Source of the DNA: Acanthochlamys bracteata
Lineage: Eukaryota > Streptophyta > Magnoliopsida > Pandanales > Velloziaceae
Direction of reading: 5' to 3'
Assembly: GCA_019914995.1 (NCBI GenBank)
Contig: CM034126.1
Coordinates: forward strand, 6,639,001 to 6,703,000
DNA length: 64,000 nucleotides
Shown here: positions 38,710-49,486 of the stretch, piece after piece
How the letters are laid out: each line of letters opens with the position of its first letter
Numbering within the stretch: the stretch's first letter is position 1
Program-made: the position numbers and the translations under genes
The notes under the pieces: model-generated
What the model was told of the DNA's origin: nothing
Databases searched by the model: none
Seen by the model: only the letters and a program-made list of their open reading frames with translations

Positions 38710-40003
38710 CTACCGGCGTAATATAAACGTACTATACGATGCTTCTACGGGTGATGGGACAAAACTTTTATGTTCTGCTATTGAGAATGCCTCATCGGAC
38801 GTACCGTGCTTTCTGATAAAGTTATGAATTGACATTGTAACAATGATAATATCTCGTTGAATATTAATGTGATATGGTGGCATATCTTCTAAAACTTTAA
38901 ATCGAGCTTTCCATACGTCAATGGTGCGTTCGATAATACTTCTGTAGGATGAGTGGAGTCTGTCGAATTTTTCTCTTGAACCCCTTGGTTTCCGCAGCTG
39001 TGCTGTACTTGCACGTCGAAAATTGCTGAGATGATATCTTATGCCTTCACCTGCATACGACGCCATATAACCAGATCTGTGTGTATAACCAGCATCCAAC
39101 AGGTAATACTTGTTGCCTGAAGGATGAGGAAACTCATGCTCTAGGTTACATAATGCTTCGTTGAAAACCTTTGTGTCCTGAACACTTTCTTCCCATCTAG
39201 CCAATACAAAGGTGAGTTCCGTCAATTGCTCACCAACGTTTTGAGTAACATCATTTACGGCCAATGTAAAGTTTTTACTCAGCAGTTGGCAATGTAGCCT
39301 TGGTATGAGTTTTGCTCCAATACAATCCTATAATAAAATATCCAATGTTCAAATCAGCAAAAATAAATTTCTCATATTATAAAAAATATGCGCTACTATA
39401 ATGAAAAACTAATTGCTTATCTGAAACCACGGAAGCTATTGTGTGTTCTCTGGTTTGTGGTAGATAACCCCTTCATTATAGTAGCAATGTGGCCGTAATA
39501 ACTGTTTTGATAATTGTAATATAGCTTTCAACACCTTGTGAATATGCCTAAAAATTATTTCTCTCGAATGATTAAACATCTTCTGAAGTAATGTGTTTGT
39601 AAATCCATGGGGATAAGTTAAAAAGAATATTGCAACGCTCTCTTCGACCGTTGTTGATCTTGTTGGTTAGAAACCGTAGTCACGTGTCAAACATTGACAT
39701 AATGCTCGAAAAATATTTTTCTTCATAAGAAAATTTGAGTAGCAGCGACTCTCGTTTTCCTCCAATATTTCTAAAATAAGTCGATGACCTTTGCGTATGG
39801 ATGTATGGCACGGATTGTTGATCTTGCTGTGTACATATATAGGCGCAGCATGATAATTTACTTGTATAATGAATTGTGTCCAGGTATTGTCGTCTTGGTT
39901 ATTCGCATCATTTTTAGAAACATCCTATGAAGCTATAGAAATATCCATTGGATCATCAAATGAAGGCATCCAAACATCCATCGAATCATCTAAATCACTC
40001 ATT
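38710..40003 (-). pseudogene. Dead PIF/Harbinger transposase (HARBI1-like DDE nuclease)
   Basis: The minus-strand translation follows the plant Harbinger transposase order with breaks. It begins MSDLDDSMDVWMPSFDD (about 40000) and hits an early stop. Then come HTSIRKGHRLILEILEENES, FLMKKNIFRALC, TVEESVAIFFLTYPHGF and FNHSREIIFRHIHKVLKAI (39620-39530). The first-Asp block (usually DCIGAIDGTH) is lost: DCIGA runs into unrelated residues. The long clean frame 39264-38710 carries the C-terminal half, with FVLARWEESVQDTKVFNEAL, the second-Asp region YYLLDAGY, RYHLSNF, IIERTIDVWKARFKVLEDMP and IVTMSIHNFIRKHG. Stops and the missing Asp show it is inactive. Confidence 0.85.
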
Positions 40004-40355
40004 TCACTACACAAATATAAATATACCAATCAGTATTGAGAAACAACCACTAAACAAGCATATGCATTACCACGAAAACTCTATAACTTAACTAAACACT
40101 CATGTTAAATATTATTATTAAAACCACAACATTGAATTCAACAATACAAACATCAATTCATTAAGGCAATAAAACAAACACTTAGTACTATACTCACGAA
40201 ATAAATATAAGAATTCTCCAAACTTAAATTAACAATTCAAATACCAACAGAAGTCGATGTTTTCCTCATACACTCTTCATAATTAAACTCTAACCACGCC
40301 AAACGACTTTCATCATTTAGTTGATCTAAAAAAGCATAGTGATTAGTTAGTTTGG

Positions 40356-41229
40356 TTAGAAAATTTGTGGAGTAGCTTCAGAATCTTGTGCCGGGGTCGA
40401 TTCCGTTTCCAGCCATCTGATTGAGTATACGCATACACTTCTGATGATGTGTGCTTGTTCTCCCTCTGCTTTCATAGACGTTGTCCGACCAGTTGAACTT
40501 ATGACATCCACAAGTGTATCCAAACTCTCCTGCAGTGACATTCTTCTCTTTGCTGTGTTGGAAACAGGCCTCGAGCTCGAAGGAAACAAATCTTGCTCAG
40601 TGGCAATACCTGGTGATGGTTGATCACCAAAAGCATCATCACTACTATCACTGCCTTCTTAGTTAGGAGTGCCTTCAGTTGAGACATCTCTCTCCAACTG
40701 AAGCTGCTAACCTTGCTCTGCGATCCGACGCAACACTATCCTCAAATAGACGACTATACCGATCACAGAGTAAGGATAAATCTTTACCCTTAAACTTCTT
40801 TAACTTGTAGTCAGCCTATGAAAATAAAAAAAGATCAGCTAAAAAACTAATATTATAATATATAAAAAAATATAGTTTTTAAATAATAAGCAGCTAATGT
40901 ACTTTAATCTTCGTGTCCCACCACTCATCATCAGCAATGATCGTGTTGTGTTCAGCATCCCATCCCAAACCTGACTCACTGAAGACTAATTTCTTATACA
41001 ATTTCCATTCAATTTTTATATTATCCTAATGATTTGTGAATTGATTTTTGTCATACGTCTCCCTAAAATATTCATTAAATGCACGACGGATATTACCCCA
41101 ACTTTCTGCATTGAAGTGAGTCGTGAGCTTATTACCCTTTCGAATCTCTTCTTCAGCAAGTTCAACAAATTTTCTACAATAACTCTCAAATCAATGCGCA
41201 ATTTCACTACGACGTTTCTTCTTTGGCAT
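40356..41229 (-). pseudogene. Myb/SANT-like Harbinger accessory protein, broken
   Basis: From an ATG at 41229 (MPKKKRRSEIAH, then a stop) the minus strand reads KFVELAEEEIRKGNKLTTHF, WGNIRRAFNEYF, YDKNQFTNH, a stop where Trp is usual, DNIKIEWKLYKKL and SGLGWDAEHNTIIADDEWWD. This is the Myb/SANT-like domain found with PIF/Harbinger transposases. The second half (about 40700-40356) is Ser-rich and also interrupted. It lies about 0.35 kb upstream of the transposase relic and on the same strand, the usual paired arrangement. Confidence 0.8.
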
Positions 41230-41504
41230 AGACATTTATAATGTATAATCAACAAAAAATCTTATGTCGTAAATATCGTAAGTAAGCTACCATAATAACA
41301 ATTACAACAACTCTACTACTTAGTTATATTCTTATATTTAACTATTTATCTATGAAACACGCAAAGTCTTCACCACAGTTATGTTATGCTATTTATCTAC
41401 GTATAACATCTCATTTTCAGCTTAGAGAAAAATTCATTCCATCATCTAACTGAAAAACTATCATAAAAAATTTTCAAACAATAAAATCACATATATAAGA
41501 ATTT

Positions 41505-43435
41505 TTCAAACTTGTAGTATAGAAGTTGCTACAAAAAATTTACACTAACTTATGCATTTGATCTAGAGTGTAGTGTAAAAGTTTTTATACTAGTTATACA
41601 CTTCTAGTATAAAGTTAATACAAAAATTTTTTACTAGTTTATACTATACTAGCATATACTTGTAGCATAAAGTGTAGGGTGAAAGTTTATACTAACTATA
41701 CACCTGTAGGATGAAGTTTAGTGCAAAAGCAGAAACAAAAAAATTTTTCGAACATATCCAAAACTGTTGCTGAAAACAGCAATACATATTGCATCTGTTT
41801 TTGCTAAAACAGAAAACAGGTAATTGTGATTTTATTGCTAAAAATCAGATTCTATTGCTAAAACCGAAAAAATATGCAAAAACAGAAACCAAAAAAGATT
41901 TCAAACATATCCAAAATCATTCTTTAAAAAAAGAATACATATTGCATCTGTTTTTTGCTAAAAAAAAAAAAGTAATTGTGATTTTATTGCTAAAAATCAG
42001 ATTCTATTGCTAAAACCGAAAAAATATGCAAAAACAGAAACCAAAAAAGATTTCAAACATATCCAAAACTGTTGCTGAAAACAGCAATACATATTGCATC
42101 TATTTTTGCTAAAACAGAAAACAAATAATTGTGATTTTATTGCTAAAAATTAGATTCTATTGCTAAAACAGAAAAAAAATATGCAAAAACAGAAAACAAA
42201 AATATTTCGAAGACATCCAAGAACTTTGCTAATAACAGCAATAAATATTGCATCTATTTTTGCTAAAGAAGAATACCAAAATTTTTTATTTTATTAGTAA
42301 AAATCACATGCAATTATTTGATTTTATTCTAGCTATACATTTGTAATATAAAGTTTAGTACAAAAAAATATGTATTAGCATACATTTGTAGTATAAGTAA
42401 GCATTAGTATAAATATATTATACTAGCTTATACTTGTAAATTTAAGTGTAGTAAAAGAATTTTGTACTAGCATATACTTGTAGGTATGGAGTTTAGTATA
42501 AAAATTTTATACCAAATGCTTGTAGTATAGAAGTTGCTAAAAAAATTTACACTACCTTATGCATTTTATATAAAGTGTAGTGTAAAAGTTTTATACTAGT
42601 TTTGCACTTCTAGTATAAAGTTAATACAAAAACTTTTTACTAGTTTATACTATACTAGTATATACCTGTAGTATAAAGTATAAGATGAAAGTTTAACTAA
42701 CTATACACCTGTCGTATGAAGTTTAGTGCAAAAACAGAAAACAAAAAAATTTTCAAACATATCCAAAATCATTCTTTAAAACAAAGAATACATATAGCAT
42801 CTGTTTTTTTGCTAAAAATGAAATGTGTAATTGTGATTTTATTACTAAACAGATTCTATTGCTAAAACAGAAAAACATATGCCAATACGGAAAATAAAAC
42901 TATTTCGAAAACATATCCAAGAACTTTGCTAATAACAACAATAGATATTGTATCTGGTTTTGATAAAGAAGAATACCAAAATTTTTTATTTTATTACTAA
43001 AAATCAGATGCAATTATCTGATTTTATTCTAGCTATACATTTGTAATATAAAGTTTAGTACAAAAAATATGTACTAGCATACATTTGTAGTATAAGTAAG
43101 CATTAGTACAAATATATTATACTAGCTTATATTTGTAAATTTATGTATAGTAAAAAAATTTTATACTAGCATATACTTGTAGATATAGAGTTTAGTATAA
43201 CAATTTTATACTACCAAATGCTTATAGTATAGAAGTTGCTATAAAAAATTTTCACTAGCTTATGAATTTTATCTAACGTGTACTGTAAAAGTATATACTA
43301 GTTATGCACTTCTAGTATAAAGTTAATACAAAAACTTTTTACTAGCTTATACTATACTATCATATACCTGTAGCATAAAGTGTAGGGTAAAAATTTATAC
43401 TAACTATACACCTATAGTATGAAGTTTACTTCAAA
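41505..43435. repeat. Compound higher-order tandem array (units A, B, C)
   Basis: Unit A (about 210 bp, starting TTGTAGTATAGAAGTTGCTA) occurs at about 41513, 42526 and 43225. Unit B (153-bp period, with GCATCTGTTTTTGCTAAA) has anchors at 41791, 41944, 42096, 42250, then 42797 and 42950. Unit C (about 190 bp, TTCTAGCTATACATTTGTAA) occurs at about 42325 and 43027. The order is A-B4-C-A-B2-C-A. The A-to-A distance is about 700 bp in the second period and about 1,010 bp in the first; the difference equals two B units. Confidence 0.85.
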
Positions 43436-44098
43436 AAAAAATAATAAAAATAACTAATAAGAAGATTTCACGATGTAAAATTTTATTGCACTTTTAAAAT
43501 TTTAAAAAAAATTCTGTAAAACATTATAGAAGCTTTATTGGAAAACATAAAATGAAAAGTTGGGAGAGAAAAGCTCCTCTAAACATGCTCTGAATGCTGA
43601 ATCAAGATCTGACAAGATCTCATGATACCTAGTCGGATCGGACTTGAAGTGGCTCAATAGATAAATCGACGATAGATAATATGGAATATATTGAAGACGA
43701 AGTCTTGGAGATCTGGACGAGTAGCGGCAACGGAAAAATTTCTCCAATGGCAGGAAATTTAAGGGAGCTGATAGTTGAGCAAGAAGATATATAAAAGATT
43801 AAGACCAGAAAACAAAAAACGGTTGACGAACAGAGCAAGCAAGAAAATTTACAGAGACTTATCCATTGCTCCAATTCTCAAACAAGTCCAAGCACATCAT
43901 CTTCTCATCACTGGCTTTCTTTTGATCTGCTCACACTATTCAATCTGACAGCACTTATTTGTGAGATAGATACTGAGCTGTAAACCTGAGTTGTAATTCT
44001 TTCTGAAATGTGTAAGTGCTGTTTGCACTTGGGAGTGAAAGGCTTTGCGAAACTTTCACTAGTAAAACTGTTCTTGTAAGTTTGTGAGTATAGCAGTA
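43436..44098. other. Spacer between tandem array and LTR element
   Basis: No gene recognised. GAGTGAAAGGCTTTGCGAAA and nearby TGTAAACCTGAGTTGTAATT (about 43978-44060) look like the end of another retroelement LTR, but no partner was found. CAGTA just before 44099 may be one side of a target duplication. Confidence 0.35.
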
Positions 44099-46590
44099 TG
44101 TAATAACTATAACCTTGTGGGCTGCATGAAGCTATTGAAAGAAATAGTGGCCCTTATATGCAATGTCTCTTGCTTAAGGTTTTTTTTTTCCCTTTCTTCT
44201 TCCTTCCTTTCTCATTTTTCTGCCCTAACCCAGCCGCCACTGCTCCGGCTCCTCTCCGGCGTGAAATCAACCCCTTTCCTGCGATATTCACTCCATTTCA
44301 TCTTCTCAAGTCATCCTTCTTCTCATTTCCGCTAGTTCTTATCAATTCCGGCGAGCTACGCCGTGCAGGACAAATTTTTAAAATTTTTCCGGCCATTTTT
44401 CCGACGTTCCGGCGAAGGTAAGTAGATAGAAACATTCCTCTCAAATTGCTAAGCCTTTTCCCTCATTTAATTGCATTGATTTTCAGCTCCGGCGATTGAT
44501 ATCGCATGAGTTCGCCGCCGAACGTTATTTCGTCGATTCCGGCCACCGGCGATAAAATTAGAACTCGTCGTTCATTTCGTCGGATTCTACTAGCGGTATT
44601 ATTCATTTTTACTGTTTTGAACGCATTTGGCCGGAACCCTAGCTCGCCGAAATCCGGCGAACCTTTCCGGTGACCTAGTTAGGTGAGTTAAAAATACTTG
44701 CATCGCGTATTTGAGATTGTTGTTAGATGAATTATTAATTCGTTTCGTTTTAGGAAATCGTTGGATTGAAAATACGTGAGTTGTTGCCGATTAAAGTCGT
44801 ATAGCATCCGATCGTCTCGCCTCGTCGGTAAGCTTCTTGGATTCGTTAGTTAGTACTTATTGTGTAGTGGATTAGAAATTTGAATAAACCGTTGAACGAA
44901 TAAAATTCTAGAATAGTTCACCGTATGCTATTAAACCTTGGATTCAAACTTAGTTAGATATTTATTATAAGTATTTGATTTAGCTTTCATTAGCGTGCTT
45001 ATTATTGAATATGCCCGTATGCACGTTAGGCGGTACGAATGACTTGAATTCGGACGGTGCGGCTTAGAGTTGACAGTTGATATAAATACTTGCTTGGACT
45101 ACAGGTGAGGGTTACCGTGCCATATTTTCTTCCTAGATTAACGTTAAGGCTTTCGGCACAGGTAGCATTTTCTTTGAAAATTCTGGCGTACCTTGCCATT
45201 CTCGTTACGTATTATGATTTATCCCTCATGCTACATATGCCTGTACATGCTTAGATTTATTCCACATCATGTTTATAGTTATTACTAGCATGTTTGCATA
45301 TTGTAGACTAAATGACATAATTATGAGAATATGCTATATACATGTCAATACTTTTCCTTTCATATATGCATAAGTATAATCACGATAGCTTTGAAGGCAT
45401 TGAGCATAACATGTTCATTGAATGAAAACCTATTATGTTGCATCTATTTGTTAGGGATTGCATTGGTATGTACTGTCATAACCTATTATATTATATATGC
45501 TTGAATGAGATATTGATACGGTGGGTCCCAGGATATACTGGGCGCCAAAATATATGGATAGTCGATGGGTCCCAAGACATACTGGGCATCGAGTTATAAG
45601 ATATGGATCGCCGGTGGGTTCCAGGACATACTGGGCACCGAGCTATGATGATATTACTTGCCGGTGGGTTCCAAGACATATTGGGCACCGAGCTTACCTG
45701 TGGTTTGATATATATAAACGTATTACGTATGTATGCTTGTATGATATATCCGATATTATAATGTGAATTGGAAAAATGATCTCACTCGATCGCCTATTTT
45801 GTATGATTATGACACTTGATGCATCCGTATACATTATTACATATATTTGCTTGCATGGGTGCACTATATATATGTATATGTATTATAGTCTTGAGAGTGT
45901 CGCATAACATTGTTTCATATTATCGTATATCTCTGCTAAGAACTGAGTCGGTATGGGACGATTCAGGACTTAGTAGAACCTGATCTGATCTGATCTATCG
46001 TTGCATCTGCTTCATGTAGATAGTACTATAATGCATATTTAATGCATTATCTAAATTGGGCATTCTGTTGTTTTACCTCACTGAGACTGGGCTCACCCTC
46101 TTTTCTTTTCTTTGGCCTCCCCCAGATAGGTCAGAAGCTAACGGGCGTTGATTAGACTCGATATTGCTGGACCGAGAGCGTACGAAGGGTATTTGATAAA
46201 TCTTTTGGCATGTAGTTAGCTCTGTAATTCTCGAAGGGTATTGACTTTTCTTGTACTTTATTGTATTTGGTATTACGATGGAATTTATTTTGGATTATAA
46301 TAGGAGTCGGTGGCTACCGGTAGCCCATAGATATTTTTGTTGGTTTTAGTATTTATATGATTTTATTTATTTGTTCTATTTTGTCGTTATTAAGTGATTT
46401 ATTGTGGTACAGATTTTCACTTGAAATTATAGGGAAGGTTTTGCAGAAATTTTATGTATTTATTTTTGGAGATATTTGATGAACCGTTTATGATGTTTTG
46501 GGTCAGGCTTATTGGGTTAGACCGAGTTTGGGCCTTGTCTAGACTCGGTTTAGTTCAGTGCCGGTCAGAGTCTAATTTTGGGTCTTGACA
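44099..46590 (+). mobile_element. Solo-LTR-like element, family X, plus orientation
   Basis: It begins TGTAATAACTATAACC and ends GGGTCTTGACA, giving TG...CA ends. CAGTA (44094-44098) and TAGTA (46591-46595) on either side may be a 5-bp target duplication with one change. It is 2.49 kb with no gag or pol frame. The first 500 bp are CT- then GC-rich with CCGGCGA motifs, as in a promoter/leader. A second copy in reverse orientation (49487-51532) shares both ends and most of the sequence. Reading as a lone long LTR is an inference; an intact second LTR in the same orientation is absent. Confidence 0.65.
45516..45700 (+). repeat. Four tandem copies of a 44-50 bp unit inside the LTR-like element
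   Basis: TGGGTCCCAGGATATACTGG and variants (TGGGTTCCAGGACATACTGG) recur at 45522, 45566, 45615 and 45665. Each is followed by GGCACCGAG or a variant. The opposite-orientation copy of the element lacks this whole block. Confidence 0.85.
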
Positions 46591-47121
46591 TAGTAGATAT
46601 GTCGGCAATGAGACTGCTTGGATTCATTTCAAAAAGTGAACCAGTCAAGACAACGATGCTTGGACAGGCACTTTGCTTGGGTGATGTTGTTTTCAAACAA
46701 AAAACAGCGAATTTTACTCAAATAAAATAGTCATAGACGTGGGCAAATGTATTTGTTGAACCACGTAAATTGTTTGTGTTTAGTTATGCTCGTGATATTT
46801 GTTATATTTGAATAGATTAACTGCTATTCACTATCATCCTAGTTTGTTTTCAAAAAATTTTGTTTCTTAGTCGACTAAAGTGGTGTTTTTTTAATAAAAT
46901 AACTGTAAATTTTTTGTTTACTTATCAATGCAATTCATCTCTCTTCTATTGAATTGATTGTTCAGGATTCCACATCAAATTCTTAACTGCATTTAGATGT
47001 TTAAAAAATGATAAGCTGCATGTGGCTGCTTTTGGGAAGAAGTTCTTGACCAAAATTCTTGTCGTTAACATAATTTTAGTCCTTAATCTACTAAAGTGTT
47101 CATATTTTGCTTTAGCTGCAG

Positions 47122-48516
47122 ATTATAGAGCCTTTTGTTTACATCAAGGAAAACTACAATAACCAAACGGCTTTCCAGTTTCTAACCAATGTATGTAATG
47201 ATCTTTTGTTGTACTATTTTTATCATTTTTATCACTTTTTCTGTTCCATCTTTCCTCTACAATATGGAAAGCCTTAAGTGTATTGTTACGAACTTAGAAT
47301 TCTTATCAAAATCAATTAAAGATAAGAAAATTAAGTCTAAAATTTTATGAGTATTATTTCAGAACTATTGATAAGTAATGTGGGGCTAAATCCTTCTTAA
47401 CATGTATGATTTTGCTATAAATATAAGCACGATAATGTTTTCACCCTGTTGCCTTTTATCTTTTGGTGTTTACTCATCATTGCCGATCTTATGCCTTCAA
47501 GATTACAAGTTTGGGAGTTGGATTTAATTATGAGAGACTTTGCAATTACAGTGCTCTATCACTTTGAAACTTGCTCTTAGCTAGTTCCCAGCATGTAGTT
47601 TTGCCAGCTAAGTGGGTTGGGTATGGAAATTTATATTGCTGCTGGCCTGATGGTGCTGCATTGTCAAGGAGTGCTGCATTCATTCTCAAGGTTCTCAACC
47701 TTTCTATACAATTTGAATATACAGTTCCTAGTCTGCAGGTCAGTATTATACACCCAATTACTTATGTTTTAGAGCTGTAGTAGTAGCATGCAAAAAATTT
47801 TATTAACAAATTTTGTACAGTAATTTGTCTTTCGACATCATTCCTATGCATGCATGATGCATCTGACTTCGCATTTTGCCTAATTTAAAGTGGTGTTCTA
47901 TATTATAAGTTAATATTTGGAGTAGTTGTGTTCTCTGCAACTATCATTACTTCATTATAGAATCAAGTTTGGCTTTATTTTTCTGTTTCAAGTATTAATG
48001 TCTCTGCTTCTTTATAGAATCAAGTATTAATATTTGGAGTAAAAGTGTTCTCTGCACCACTTCTGTTTGCAAATTGAGATTATATGGTCTTAGATGCTCT
48101 GTCTTGATGAATAGTTTTGTACATCTTTAATAAGGTCTGTACCTTCCTGCCATGGGTATTTCTTTTTTGGTGAATATAAGCTTGGATTAGTCTGAGCCTG
48201 ATTGTTATTGAAGTTCATTTAATCTGTCAACAAATCATGTGCCACTCCTACCATTCCCAGTTCCAACTTGTACACATATTGCTCGGATGCAAAAATGAGC
48301 GCGATGAATGACGAACTTCCTAAAAAACAGGAGCAGGTTTATTTCGGCCATGTAGACGGAAGTAAGAATATTGTAGAAATGTTTCTTTCTGAAAGCGATT
48401 ATAAATTACCTTATTAAAGTTTATTTCTGGACTACCTGCAGTTTAAGGATGTCCTATACAAATTATTGAAGTTCTTCATGATAATAGATTTCTGGTGGGG
48501 AATATACCAAGAAGAG
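47122..48516 (+). pseudogene. Exon-like blocks of an unrecognised gene (47122-47190, 47592-47738, 48442-48516)
   Basis: Three blocks have good acceptor and donor sites and are all phase 0. Block 1: GCTGCAG/ATTATAG...ACCAAT/GTATGT, 23 codons, IIEPFVYIKENYNNQTAFQF. Block 2: TTCCCAG/CATGTA...CTGCAG/GTCAGT, 49 codons, including HVVLPAKWVGYGN and WPDGAALSRSAAFILKVLN. Block 3: CTGCAG/TTTAAGG...GAAGAG/GTTTGTG, 25 codons, FKDVLYKLLKFFMIIDFWWG. A further block may lie at 48261-48335. I do not recognise the protein. No start or end of the gene was found. The blocks are enclosed by two LTR-like elements, so they may be a decayed gene, an interrupted gene or captured exons. Confidence 0.45.
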
Positions 48517-49202
48517 GTTTGTGTCTTTTGTTAACTTGTTTCTGCAGAGCGACTCTTTGCTGCATGGCCGCAACTATCTACACTCTCCTGGAATTAAGTG
48601 GTGATTGATCTAAAGGTTTAATTGGTGCTATATGCGTGGTTCTTTTATTGTACTTACTTCAAGCCAACTTTCTATCAGCTATAGATGATGTTAAGCCTGT
48701 TGCACATTCTTTCTGTAATTGTTTCATCAAGGAAGAAAGTCTTTAAAAGTTGCTTCAGGAGGGGTTTCATTACATGGTCGATATTCTTTCTCCTGTTTTC
48801 AATTTTCTTTTAATTTTATTACTTGCTGCCATAGAGCTTGTCCATATGCTTTTTGTGCGGTGCTAGATGAAAGAATCTGAAAGAGCCCGTATGGGTCTGG
48901 TAGTTCTATGTTAATGCTGAAGCCTCATTACCTTCCTTGCTTCTGGCAAAGGCTAGCGAATTAACTGTGTCCTCCTTCAGGTTAGCGGCATGTACAACTT
49001 GTTATTTGTTCACAGCCCTTCACATGTAGAGGCAACTCTCTGTTAACTTATGACCGACTGGTGGTACAGCTAGCCTGAAATCTACTTTCTTTAATTACAG
49101 ATACAAGGTGGACTTCCTGGATAGATTCTGTTTACTATGCGAAATTCAGTGCTTATCAGTTTCAATGCTGGATTCTGCAGGTGTCAACAACTTTGACAAT
49201 AA

Positions 49203-49465
49203 GGGTGTGTTTATCTTAGTATTAAACTTACTTTTTTTTGTAAAACGTAAGTTTAGAGTTGAAATAAGTTTAGTAATAAGTAAAAGTTTATATTTATTTT
49301 GTATTAAAAGTGAGTTTAAAAGTGAAATTTTTTTTAAAATTTGAAAAAAAGTTTTTGCTAGAAACAACTTAGTTCAAAATTTGTAGTTATTTTAGTTTAA
49401 AAGTTACTTGAAAGTTAAAATTGAGTTTCAAAAAAAGTGAGTTTGGAGTGAAAGTAAACAAAATC
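49203..49465. mobile_element. Family B MITE, flanked by TAA
   Basis: GGGTGTGTTTATCTTAGTAT at the left matches the reverse complement of the right end of the 58.2-kb copy (GGGTGTGTTTATCTTGG), so this copy lies in the opposite orientation. TAA stands on both sides (49200-49202 and 49466-49468). The core is A/T. It abuts the neighbouring LTR-like element by about 20 bp. Confidence 0.7.
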
Positions 49466-49486
49466 TAAGGTTTATGATATTGCTAA

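Noticed and set aside
41789-42013. 74-aa Lys-rich frame
   Set aside because: It lies entirely within the tandem B units and repeats its own sequence; no sign of coding selection.
41505-43435. Possible CRISPR-like array
   Set aside because: Units are 150-210 bp, the repeats are not separated by unique spacers, and the genome is a plant nuclear one.
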